Shown: positions 50,172-61,366 of the stretch, in pieces
How positions within the stretch are numbered: position 1 is the first letter of the stretch
How the letters are laid out: every line of letters begins with the position of its first letter
Assembly: GCA_947846985.1 (NCBI GenBank)
Contig: CANTUZ010000006.1
Span: 44,127,707 to 44,191,706, forward strand
DNA length: 64,000 bases
DNA from: Fratercula arctica
Lineage: Eukaryota > Chordata > Aves > Charadriiformes > Alcidae
Direction of reading: 5' to 3'
Translations under genes and position numbers: made by a program
The notes under the pieces: generated by a model
The model's input: only the letters and a program-made list of their open reading frames with translations
Databases searched by the model: none
Told to the model about the DNA's origin: nothing

Positions 50172-53100
50172 CTGAAGTGAACTTAGTTTTCACTTCATGC
50201 AAAATAAATCCAAAATGACCAAAATTCATGAAACAATAAGGGGTTCCAATTTGATAACTGCCCTGCTTCTGTGTTAGCCTACTGTCTATTATCTCTTGAA
50301 TTTTTACAACACAAATATTCCAATGATATATTATATTCCATATTGTATTCACTGCATGCTTTGACATATCTTGAAATCCTGATTAGAAACCTTACAAGGC
50401 AATAGGCCCTGGAGAAGGGAGTTTATTCTCTTCCTTAGTCCTTCATGGAGTCTTCAGCTTAGCTACAATGATATTAGTTTCCATGAAGTAGTGTACTGTC
50501 TTTAATTTCAAGTAAATGATCACATCTGCTTTCATGAGTTGAACTGGGTTATAAAGCGACACCATTTGGTGTCGATGCTTTGACTGTATGTTGATTTAGC
50601 CTTTGCCCGAGTTCACTGTTGCTTTCTCTTGTGTCTGATTTAGTATCTTAGGATCGATATAGAATAGTTTTGAAACTCCCTCAATGACTAGAAGTTTTCA
50701 ATGGGACTGATGTTTCTCTAAAAGCAGATTAAAATCATTGCAGAGCCTGTGTACGTGGGTGCTGTGAGAGGAGGGCGGCTCTGGGAAATACCGAGCCTAA
50801 TTCCCTCCCTGAAGTTCTTGCATGGCAACAGAGATGAATAAAGTGGGAGGAGAGGGGAAAAATAGTTCCCATCCATTATTAAAGGAATAAAATTTACCCT
50901 TCTCAGATAAGCTGCTGAGTTTTCCTCTCCACCATTCATCTCACAAAGTGGTAGATCCCTGTTGTTGCAGTAAGGGAGGACTGGTAGATGATGGCAAGAG
51001 TCGTGACCCTGCGAGTTTCAGAAATTTGTTAAAGGTCAAGTTGAGAAGAGGTTTGGATCTCAGACAACGAAAAGCACTCCGTGAAGGGAATGTTTGGTTT
51101 TTGCAAACACCTCAGTACTCTCTCTGCCTCTGCTCGTTAATCTTGACTTAGCAGCATTTCTCCCATCCTATATCTTTTCTCCTCTTAAAGAAAAAGATTT
51201 TTTTGTTTTGTTTTTTTGTTAATTATGGGGGCACAGTTGCAGACCACAGCCTGTTACGTGCAGAACAAGAGAAGTGGTGTAACTGAAGTGTTATCTCTGA
51301 GCTGAATATCTTCAAAAAAGTGTGTGTGTGGGGGGGATGGGACGGAACACGCACGACCCATGCAGCATATCTAAGACAGTAACTTTTAGGAAAAAAAAAA
51401 AAAAAGTATTTTGTTTTTAAAGTAGTCTTTTAAAAGGAAAACAAAACCCTAAAAATAATTTGCTGTGGAAATGTGTTGTGTATGTTTATTTTACAGAAAA
51501 GAATGAGCCTTTAATGCTTGTACATTGGGTTGCAAGACCCTAGAAAAAGTAGCTCCATATTTTAAAATTTTGTTTGCCAAAACAGTCAGTGCTGAATTTT
51601 GGTGTTTGGCCTTTGCTATACTTGCAATGGTCTCTTCTTGATTTATTCTGATTAATTGCCCCTCCCCCCCCCCCCTTTTTTTTTTAACATTACCTTACTG
51701 ATATATTCTCTAAAAACCACCTGTGGTCTTTGAGGTTTTTCCTCCCATTAGAAGCGGTATGTCAGTTTTATGGATTCTAAAGGAACACACCTTGTTGTTG
51801 CAAAAGGTGGGTGCCTGAGATACGAAGGATTAGCTGTCTGACAGCAGATTTCCTTCTCTTATAGGTGAATGCCACTGGGGAGTATTTTCTTCCTAGAGGA
51901 GAAACAGTCCAAACAAAACCCTCATGTTATTCCTTTCCAGTAAAAGAACTAGATTTCTTTAAGCCTAAGGGTAAATACTAAATAACCTCAAGTTTTAGCA
52001 TCTCATCTTCTTAAGGTGACGTGCTAGAACCTGTTGGAGATCTCCACGTACTTGAAGTTTTCCTTCAAGTGTTGCATCAATGCAAAGGTCTTTTCCGTTA
52101 CAGTACGGAATAGCTCAGAATAATTCGGGGACAAGAAAAGATGTTGCTGAAGTGATTTGCTTATTTTTAGGGAATTAGTAGGAACAAAACTGGTGTCTCC
52201 TGGCATTTTCTGCTGCATTGTGACTTGTTTCATTCTTTTGATTAATAAAAATTAATGTCGTATTTTAAATTTCACCTTACTGTTAGTTGTAAGCCAGTGC
52301 TCTGCCAGTCAGTCTAGCAAAGAAAGGAAGAGCTTCCCCCAGATTTGGGTTTTATTCATTCTACCATGTGTATGGTGATTTCATTTTGCGAGACTACGGC
52401 TTGAACTCTGCAGTTATTTGATGAATAACGGTATGGACTATAAGCCAAATCTTGGTTAAAAGTCACAAATTAAGACCAATGAAAATATATACTCTAGCTC
52501 TTTTTTTTTTTTTTTCCCCTCCCCTCAGCCAACTTACGCAAATGTGCATTGTCTACTAAATGGAAAAGACAGTGACGATGGAAAAGCTCAGCGCTTTTAC
52601 AAATTGAGATGAGTTCTTGCAGTTTATGGCTTTGGTGAGAAAAGAATAACTTTTAACTGGGCTCATAAACACTGGCATTCGGTGGTTGGCAAAAGCTGCT
52701 GTGCTGCTTTTTTATTAAATTTTTTTTTTTGGTTTTGTTTGTTTTTTGGGTAGGGGCTGACGGTAACTAATTTTACAAGGATCCCGTTTCATTTGGTATC
52801 TTACATTGTCATATTTCATAACATGACATGGTATTCTGCAATATTTTAGGTGAATTTCTCATTGGTTCAGTGATTGCTACTGACATACAGCGGTGAACAA
52901 CTAGCATCTTGTCTTGGTTGAGTCACTCTTTAGCTCTTGTTAGAGTTTGTTTTTAATCTTGGAGACACGTATGTTAATATCTATTTCAGTTTCTGCTAAT
53001 GTCACTTCATTTTCAGGGCATTTTTCTTTCCTGCATGGAATTAGTAGCCTTTCTGAAGAGTCGAATTAAATTTAGATGCAGAATGTTTCTCTTTCTCTCT

Positions 53101-54596
53101 TTCTTTTTGAGAGCCAGGTGGGAAATCAAAATCTCGTCTCCTGAGATCTCACTCGCACGAAAAATAAAAGCCCATATCTCTCTGAGAGTCCATAACTTCA
53201 CCACTGTTTGAATTGAATGAGGAAAGCCTGATACTGGAAAAATGGATTCGTGTTTTACATCTTCAAACCCTTTGAAACCAAATTCCAGTGTGAGATACCA
53301 ATTAGAAGCACTTAGCAGAAAGACATGGGGGTGTAAATCTCCGATCTGTGATAAATGCAGCCACATACAATTTATCAGCATTTTGGAACTGGATTTTCAG
53401 TGTAATCATAAGATAATTGTGAATGTCAGATGTGAGACTTCACGTTCACTTTTAGAAGGACTTTTTTTTTTTCTTTAAGTTCATAAGAATTAAATATATT
53501 TGAAGGAAAGTCCAAATATTGTCAAGTCTTGCAAACTTTTCTAAACAGATGTATGGATTTGCCTATGCAGAGAAAGAAGAAATAAAAATCGTGGAACCTA
53601 AAGGTCTTAAAAATAATCTACTTCCAGAAATAGGCACTTTTTGCTTTTTAGGTATTGATTTTTTTCAACCATTAGTTTCTTGCCTATTATATGATGAAAT
53701 GAAGACCTTCATGATAAATTAACTGGATTAGTTTGAATAAATCAGTTTGTTTAGACAAACTATGTAATTTTTGAGGTGTCTGTTTTGAAGGATGGCAATC
53801 AGTGATTGAGGTACAGATCATAAATAAGACTGGCAAACTAAATTTTATTTCTTCAGACAGTTATTGAGTGCCCAAAGAACGTCATTCGGATTCGCAGACC
53901 TCAACCCCATTCGGATGAAGTGCTTGCTCTTGTTCCAACTCAATTGTGTGAAAACTTTCCCTGTTCTTGAATTAGTCCATTAGATATTATGTACATTTCT
54001 ACTTGCCTGGGAAACGTTTAAGGAAAGAGAAATGAGAAGGGGGATCTTCCTTGTTGCAGAGTGTAACTATTTGCTGTGTGAAAATGGACTTCCTTTGGTT
54101 TGAAAGCTGGATACCTCCACAAAAGCTTTGCAAAAGAAAGGCTTAAATTAGTACCATATAATCCTCTATCTGCACCTAGGGAGATGGAGAATTTCAGCAT
54201 GCTGCAACATAAAACCAGTTTTCGTTCATATAGATTCAGTTACAAATAAATAAGTAAAATCCTTTTATTTATCCTCCACTGAGGGACCAGAAGTGCAATA
54301 TTCAGCATTAATTTTACACGAGAGATGAGTTTAAGGTACACGTGCAATTTCCTTCTAACTCCTTGTATAAATAAATAGTATTTTTTTAATGCCAATATGA
54401 GAGATACAAGGGGTAATCCATTGCTTTCTGTTATTTTTGTCTCCAATTTTATGGGTATGAGATAAAATTGAATTAATCTTTGTTAAAAGATGACCTTTTG
54501 AATAGGTTCCCTGCTGACTGTTTTAATTATTTGAGCAGGTATTCACAGCTTGAGACCCATGAAAGATTGATTTGCTTTGAGTGTATCAAAGAGAGC

Positions 54597-54640
54597 GGGT
54601 CAAATTAATCCCTGGTGTAACCTCACTGAAGTCGGTGCCA
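54597..54640 (+). repeat. Fragment of an old amniote palindromic repeat (tentative)
   Basis: GGGTCAAATTAATCCCTGG followed by TGTAACCTCACTGAAGTCGG resembles one half of a palindromic non-autonomous element common in birds, crocodilians and turtles, whose consensus has CCCTGGTGTAACTCCA then TGAAGTCAATGG. Only one half is visible. The assignment is from memory and short. Confidence 0.35.
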
Positions 54641-54775
54641 TTTCTGAAAAAGGAACAGTGAAAATATCCTTACAGGAATGCCTATTTTGCCCAGGGGACT
54701 CATCTAGAAAATGTCTTATACTCATGATATTTTAGTAATGCAAACTTGTTAGCTATATGAAGGTGTTTGGTTAGA

Positions 54776-54816
54776 TTTTTTTTTTTGGACTGTTTTTTTT
54801 TTTTTTAAAAAAAAAA
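54776..54816. repeat. T11, spacer, T14-A10 switch followed by A/C-rich tract
   Basis: T11 at 54776-54786 and T14 at 54793-54806 pass directly into A10 (54807-54816), then into CAAAACAAACC-type low-complexity sequence to about 54860. The T14/A10 pair is self-complementary. Confidence 0.85.
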
Positions 54817-55254
54817 CAAAACAAACCAAACAAACCAAAAATCAACAACAAAACATCAGATGAGAAACGTGTTCCTTTATCAAAGAGTAGGGAGATGGTA
54901 GACCACCTTTAGTGCTAAGCCACCCAGGAAATCTAGGCATAAGTAGCCCCCACAGCCATTTTAGCCCTCTGGATGGTGTAAAGCAGGATGCTGGACTCAG
55001 ACTGTGGTCCTTGCTCACGCAGAAGATGTCAGGGCAGCTTTGGCTGCTGCCCCATGCGTGTTATCAATGCCCCAGTGATTGTTTCCTACAAATCTGGGCA
55101 ATGCGTATCCTTCCTGCCTACATAAACAGACAGATTTAATTTAGTCTCCAAAGACTAAATCATGGAGCAAGGTTTCCAGGAAGCCAATTATTAGTTAAAC
55201 AGGGGATAATTGGATTTAATAGGAAACCTGTATAGGGCCTAAGCAGCGGACCAA

Positions 55255-56115
55255 AGTCATTAGAACAATAGGTTGTGTTGAAAGAGAGCGAGTCTTGGGC
55301 TGGAGGGTAACTGTCAGTGGAGTTCCTCAGTTGACTGGTTTTGGACCAACATTATTTAATATTTTTGTTAATGACTTTGGCACAAAAGTCAGAATGTGCT
55401 AATGAAATTTGCTGATGACATGAAACTGGGAGACAGTGTCAACACTGAGGAGGATTGGATTAATTAGGCAGAATTAGATGACCTCAAAGACTAGAATAAT
55501 AGAATTAGGATAAAATTGAGTAGTGCAAGTTCAGGGTCGTGTCCTGAGGACTAATGAGATGAATGTTGTTCAGCAACAACAGGAAGAGAAAGACCTTTGG
55601 GGCATTTAGTTGAGGGTAGGATGCTTTTGACCTGTTAATGTGATGCAGAGCGTTGTGAAAGGTGCCGTTGAGTTCTCGGCTGAGATGTATCTGGGCCTGT
55701 GGTTACCCGTGCTTGGGGAAAACCCACCTGGGGCTGGAACAGATGTCTGGAAAGGCTGCCCGGCTGATCAGGGACGGGAGAGCCGGTCCCACCTGAGGCT
55801 GGAGCATCTCTGCTTGTTAAGCTGAACAAAATGAAGACTGAGAAGGGGATATGACTGCTCTGTATGAACACATTGGGGGATAAAGAAAAGAAGGGGGGAA
55901 ACTGTTTAGAGGATGTTTTTGTCAGCTGGACAAGGGGATATAAACTAGATTTGGCTGGAAATTAATGGAAGGTTTCTAACCGTAGGAGGACTGGGAATAC
56001 TGGGCAAGAAACATAACTAGTTTTATGAGGGACAGGGCTGACATATGGTAAAGGTTACGACTGTCAGTAGGGAGAGGGCTGGTGTTGATGGCCCAGGAGC
56101 CCTTCCAGCTCTCTC
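55255..56115 (+). mobile_element. Old CR1 LINE, 3' part of the RT gene to near the 3' end
   Basis: This is the longest CR1 piece here, about 860 bp. Its 5' part has AGTGGAGTTCCTCAG, then TTTAATATTTTTGTTAATGA and AAATTTGCTGATGACATGAA, which translates to KFADDMKL. That corresponds to the catalytic F/YADD motif (RT motif C) at 55405-55428, so the end of CR1 ORF2 is present, disrupted by stops and frameshifts. The 3' part has GGCTGGAGCATCTCTGCTTG, GAAGACTGAGAAGGGGATAT and a degraded tail with GATGGCCCAGGAGCCCTTCC. High divergence marks it as an old insertion with no coding capacity. ORFs listed inside it are by-products. Confidence 0.85.
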
Positions 56116-57233
56116 TTCCTAATAGTATAGAGCTCAGCCGTGCTTCATGTACCCCTCAAAAGCAATTTACAGACATGTCTAGACAACCATTGTGGCATTT
56201 GAATACCTTGCTGGGATCTGTGGAGGTCTTAACACCGGTATGCAGAGGAAGCATGGCTAAGTTTTTAAACCTGTCACTTAGGCATGCAGAGCCGTGTCTG
56301 CCTCTTGCAGAGACCAAGTACGTTCACATAGAACAACCTTTGGAGGGGCTGAATTTTGAATTAATGCTTAGTTGGCGCCTGCGGTGCAGATATATTTTCC
56401 GTAACTTTTTTTTCAGCAGATGATTTGCTGTAAACTTTTAATTTTATAGGGCACACAGAAAAGGGAGTTGGATGAGGTAATGTTCATCCTGAGTGCGATG
56501 TCTATTTTAGTGAGGTAGACTCTATATCTTGTGGCTATACCTCAAAAAAAAAAAAAAAAAAAAAAGACAGCCAGCAATGGTTTTCTGAAACACCATGGGG
56601 CTAGACAGTCACACTGCGGGATTATGACACATTACAAAGAAATACCAAACATTTCTTGGACACATCTGTGGAGAAGTGCTTCCCTGTCTTCACTTGACAA
56701 GTGTGGCTGTTCATGTATGGGAGTAAATGTGAAAGGCAACTTGCTGTGCCTATATGTGTTTTTAGTGACTGTACTCCTAATACTCCAGGGGCTCTTGGGT
56801 TTACTTTAACGCCCTTGGATAGCCAAGCACCCCAAATTAAAATGGCAAGAGCCAAATCCAATTAGAAATCTGTTACCAGCTTGCCAGTCCCATACATTCT
56901 GCAGCTGAGAACTGCTTTTTCTTTGAGTCTTGTCTGTACTCATCTGTCTCAGCAACAGCAAGCTACAGAAGTGCAGAGGACTTGAAAGCTTTTGGAAACT
57001 CTTTGGCCTTTACATTGTCCTTTGGGAAACAATATAAATAGAGTGGGACAGGCAGCAGAGATATCTATCCTGCTGCAACAACACATGCACACTAGACCTT
57101 TGGAAGGCTTAATTTGTTTATCAGGTCTTTACCACAGTCCCTTCAGTGATTTAGAGAAGGAGAATTAAGGATTTACAGGTGTTGAGATGTCCTTGATGAA
57201 AAAAATGCTAAGAATGGAGAAACAGGTTTTTTT

Positions 57234-57254
57234 TGTGTGTGTGTCACACACACA
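57234..57254. repeat. TG-to-CA switched dinucleotide microsatellite
   Basis: Eleven bases of TG repeat pass directly into ten of CA repeat, so the tract is close to palindromic and could extrude a hairpin. It follows a T-run and precedes GAGTCTCTCTCTGC. Confidence 0.9.
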
Positions 57255-57496
57255 GAGTCTCTCTCTGCTTCAGCTGTGGGGGCTGCTGGAGCCCAGCATC
57301 TGGGAATTACCGAGGTATTGACTGAGGGAGACAGCAGGAGGGTATACAACAGGATTTTTTTCTTTCTTAAACAGGTATGGGATTGAAGCTCCTTAGACAG
57401 TAGGTTATGTGTCATGAAGTGCAGTAGGGGAGAAAACCATAGTCCAGGCCTGTTTTTCCTTGTACAGGTTTTGATGGAGAACTTTTTTGTACTTGG

Positions 57497-57545
57497 TCAT
57501 AGAATCATAGAATTGCCTAGGTTGGAAGAGACCTTTCAGATCTTT
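57497..57545 (-). mobile_element. Very short CR1 3' tail, minus strand
   Basis: TCATAGAATCATAGAATTGC then CTAGGTTGGAAGAGACC is the reverse complement of the last ~45 bp of CR1, including two ATTCTATGA units. The match is lost after about 50 bp. This is an extremely 5'-truncated insertion or a decayed one. Confidence 0.8.
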
Positions 57546-59687
57546 ACAGACCACCAGAATACTCAGGTGAACTAAAGAACATGCAAAATACTATATGTAG
57601 CATTTATTATCACGTCCTGATTTAGACTTGATTTTTGTTTTTAGAATGTGGGGTTTTTGAATATCTTTTTCAGTAACACATTCTTTCCATTTGTAGAAGG
57701 CCAACTAGAAGTGCCTATTACTTTGAAACTTGGCAGTCAATTATGGATATCCTTTTTTTATTTCCCGCCCTTCTATAACTGTTTTTATGAAGGCAGTCCC
57801 ATATGTGTTACTGAGGGTACAGAGCTGCAGGGCTCAGGAAGGTGATTATCTTCTCGTTACGTGCACAGGTGCTGTACAGCATCCTTCAGTGGGTACTTTG
57901 CTCAGCAGCATCCAATGTTAATGCTTTTATTTACTTACTTCTGCTGTCTGATTTCCATGGTCTCCTCAGATCTACATATGTGGGACAAATGGGATTTTTT
58001 TGAAACAAACAAGGAGAAATCCTTTTTTTGTGTCTCCTGATTTCTTTGCTGCTTTGGAGTTCATGCTGCTACTAGGGCACCCTGAGAGGTTCACTTGCTG
58101 TTTTGGTTGTTTGTGTCCCAGTCACGGCTGCTGTGCCTTTCACAGAGCGCTTCCAGCTCTCTCATCCATCCTTTTGTGCCCATCCGCAAGTGGTGCATCA
58201 CCAGTTTGACATGTAAGATGGTTTCAAAGATGAAGGGTAATAGGGGAAAAAAAAGGATCCTGTGGATTCATGCTGTCACCTGGTGGTATGGGCACTTCAG
58301 CTGAGGAGCGGCAGGAGGTGCTGGATGATGTAAGTACAGATGTGTTATAGCCCAAGGTAGGGCTTGTACTCTTTATACAAAGTGTTTGGAATAAAATAGG
58401 GCTATGGGGTCAGTTGGGGTGTCCCTGTATCCCTTGCCACAGCAGCTGCCCTGGTGCATGATGCGGGGTCAATGGGAGATGTTGGACCTGTGTCCGGATC
58501 CATCACTTGCCGCTGCAGAGCTGCCCGCCTGACCGGGGGCTGTTTATTCATTCAGGATTTGCTTTTTAATGAATGCACTTTCAGGAAAGAATTTGACTGC
58601 TTTCAGAGAAAAACCGTAGCCTTTGCAATTTTTCATTTGAACAAAACTGAAGAGAAGTTGATAAAGAACCCCTGGAAGGGTTCACCATCGCTGTGTTCCA
58701 CTACAGCCCTGGGATTTGAACAATTCACTTGAAGCTTTAGGGCTCCAAGATGTGATTTTTTTTCTATCTGAAAATGATTTTTGACTGCGGTGTCTGTGTC
58801 AGGAGTATGCATAAACCTTTTGTAATGTGGCAAATGCAGATTTCATTGCTGTCTCTCCAAAGCCGTTTCCTGAGTATGACCTGAGAGTGTTTGATTTTCC
58901 CAAATGCAACCAGTTATAGCCCTGTTTTGCTCATGTGTTTTAAAATTATTAGTTTATTATTTTAGTGTAATTATATTCTAAGACCACCTCTCTCTAGAAT
59001 TAGTATTGGTTCTGTTCTTACAAGTAGGTATTATTTGCTTTATGTAATTGTAGATCTTCAGTTGCCTTGGCAACGTAACACAGTTTTAAATTTAGAAACT
59101 AATTTGTTTTCTGTCACTTTGCTCTTTACTGTTAAGGAGACAAGCTGTTTGCTATTAAATAAAACTTAAAAAGAAGGAGAGATAAAATGTCTAAAAAAAA
59201 AATAATGTATAAAATATCACGTAGCGTTCACTGGTAGATGAAGGAAAAAGCGCTGCCAAGGCCAGGAGGGAAATTCCTCTGTTCCTTAAGAACTTAGTAG
59301 AAGATTTTTATGCTGCTGAGGGTGATTTGAATGGCTGCGTCCCTGCCCTGCTCCAGGGAGAGCACAAGGTATCGGCACAGCCTTCAGCTGCCGTCTTCCC
59401 AGGTGAGGCAGAGGAGAGCACGCAGGTTAACCTCAGGGAAGCACTTCACAGGATGAATGTGCATAGTTTGAAGCGAAACATTTGCTCAGCTGTGTTTAAA
59501 AGAGACGAGATGCAAACCAGTCAAGGTCCAGGAGCTGTGCAGACACACCAGCGTGGCTCTGTGCCTGGGTGTTGCCTCCTGCCCATAGGTCAGATGGCTG
59601 TGAATGCTTTTGTGTATGTATATGTATATGTGTCTATATATGTTTAGAAATATATACAATGGGTCTGCTGTGAAGGGGTACGTAGGG

Positions 59688-59808
59688 CTAGGAGGACTGG
59701 AGTCCCAAATCCTGAGTTTATAATCCCACTTCTGCTATTGACTTTATTTTCTTTGGCAGGGAAGTTCACTTGGCCTCTCTAATTTTTGGCTAAAACGCTG
59801 ACAATAGG
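59688..59808 (+). mobile_element. MIR/CORE-SINE-like fragment, plus strand
   Basis: The order ACTGGAGTCCCAAATCCTGA, then TAATCCCACTTCTGCTATTG, a degraded middle, CAGGGAAGTTCACTTGGCCT and CGCTGACAATAGG follows a MIR-type SINE consensus. That consensus has TCCCAGCTCTGCCACTGAC, GGGCAAGTCACTTAACCTC and a final GGATAATGA block. Divergence is high, as expected for an element older than the bird radiation. It was identified from memory. Confidence 0.55.
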
Positions 59809-59927
59809 CAAGGTACTGAATCAAGCCTGTGGAAAATCTAGAATTGAGCTTTCGCTCCCAAAGAAAGTCCCCTTTTGTCCTCTTTCCTACAACTGAGAGA
59901 TTTTCTCATCTCTTTGCTCACCTGGCA

Positions 59928-60168
59928 GATGTGTATAACCTGTTCTTAAAAATCTCTCCCAATGGAGATCCCTAAACAATCTGTTCCACCAATTAGCTCT
60001 CTTCAGTAGTAGAAAAAAATAATCACAATATCCTAGTTAAATCTTCTCTGCTTCTTTTTAAGCCCATTATTCTTCTACTGTTCCTAATGGATATGAAGAA
60101 AAGCGTCCTTCCTCCTTTATTGCAGGAATCTTTTACGTGTTTAAAGGCTGCTATCAGGCCTCTACTTG
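59928..60168 (-). mobile_element. Old CR1/L3-like LINE fragment, minus strand
   Basis: On the plus strand it reads AGATGTGTATAACCTGTTC, TTAAAAATCTCTCCCAATGG, CAATCTGTTCCACC, TTTTAAGCCCATTATTCTTC, TCCTTCCTCCTTTATTGCAG and ACGTGTTTAAAGGCTGCTAT. This is the order of the reverse-complemented 3' region of old CR1/L3-type elements. It is strongly diverged and lies next to the MIR-like piece, so this part of the window keeps ancient repeats. Confidence 0.7.
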
Positions 60169-61338
60169 AGGGTGTGTGGGATGCAGGAAACACCAAAATA
60201 GGTGGTATGTGAAAAGCAGAGGAAGAAAACAGCTTGCTGCTTGCAGTGCCACCAACCGTGTACCCAAAGCACCAGTGATCCCGAGTCCAGCTGAGGCCGG
60301 ATACCAACCGGAGCGTTTAATACACGGCATTGGCACTGCTGAATGGGATGAAGTTGGGTGGTCTGTGGGAGGTGGGATCACTTAGTCATTTTGATGGAAA
60401 AGTTCTTGAGTAGTGAAAATCAAATGGGTCCCCTGGACTGAAGGTGGATGAATTTAATGGTTCTCAGCCCAAAATGTCAGAAGGTAGTGCAGGTAAGAGA
60501 TGCAGGTCCCTGAGGTTTTTCCTTTTTCATGTGATGTGATTTAGGAAGCCATGATTAACCACTGTAGCATCTTACTTGTTAGTTTTCCACTTAAAGCCAG
60601 GAAGTTTGGCCCTATTTTGGAAATAACTTAAATGTGTGTTTTACCTTGGAGGGACTCAAATGCCTTCTTGAGCCTAAATACATATGCAAGTGTGTCACTG
60701 CCCTGATCTTGTGTTGTGTAGATTAGATAAAATGGAGGTAGGGTAATTATTTTGCTGGTGACTGTTTAGACTACAGGCTTAAATTTAAAAAATAAAAAGA
60801 AAAGAAAAAATGAAAAAGCAAGCAGTCAAAGAATGCTGGTCAGTGTTACTATGCAACAACTCAGGCTGTTACCAGAGTAATTCATTCTGTCTGGTTTTTT
60901 TGCTGTTTGTGTGTTACACTGCTGTACTATGTGTTAGTACGTTTTACAATATATATTGAAGCAAACAAAATTGCAAAACTAGGTGGGACTGAGGTGTACA
61001 TCATCTCACAGCAAAAAGCTTAAGCCGGTGCTCAGAACTTTCCTGTGATGATGTTAGAGGATTCCTCAGGAAAAACCCATGGCAGCGGGCTCCTCTCAGT
61101 GCACCATTAACCACACACCTTCACAGCTTCCTTAAAAGTGCAGGAACCTTGGCTGCATAACGACCGACCTCTAGCGCATACGACTGGCTTTTGTCAAACT
61201 GGTTGTGTGCGTGCCACCCCTTGACTTGCCCGTGAAATCATGAAAATGCAGAACAGACGCGTAAAGAAACATTTTAGATGCACACCCTCTTTCAGGACAA
61301 TGTTATGAGGCTTTTGCATCCTAAAAAATACAATAGAA

Positions 61339-61366
61339 TATATATATATGTATATATATATATATA
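61339..61366. repeat. (TA)n microsatellite with one TG interruption
   Basis: About 28 bp of alternating TA with a single ATG interruption near its middle. It is likely to be polymorphic in length. Confidence 0.9.

Larger units (their letters stand above)
45845..55254. other. Unique DNA with weak exon candidates only
   Basis: No interspersed repeat was recognised in over 9 kb, apart from a 44-bp motif at 54597-54640. The plus strand is purine-rich from about 48540 to 49030, which leaves long minus-strand ORFs (169 codons at 48312-48821) by stop-codon depletion. A C/T run lies at about 51664-51685, T-tracts at 52500-52516 and 52720-52733, and an A-run at 51391-51405. A plus-strand block at 53549-53651 has exon-like ends (see findings). 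Confidence 0.55.
56116..59687. other. Unique DNA without a supported gene
   Basis: Simple features are A22 (56544-56565) and a TG/CA switch (57234-57254). A short CR1 tail is at 57497-57545. Frames of about 90-113 codons (56082-56423, 58454-58732 and 59327-59647) have no recognisable domain. Within the last, a CCCAG/GTGAGG donor-like site occurs near 59400, but no matching exon structure was found. Confidence 0.6.
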
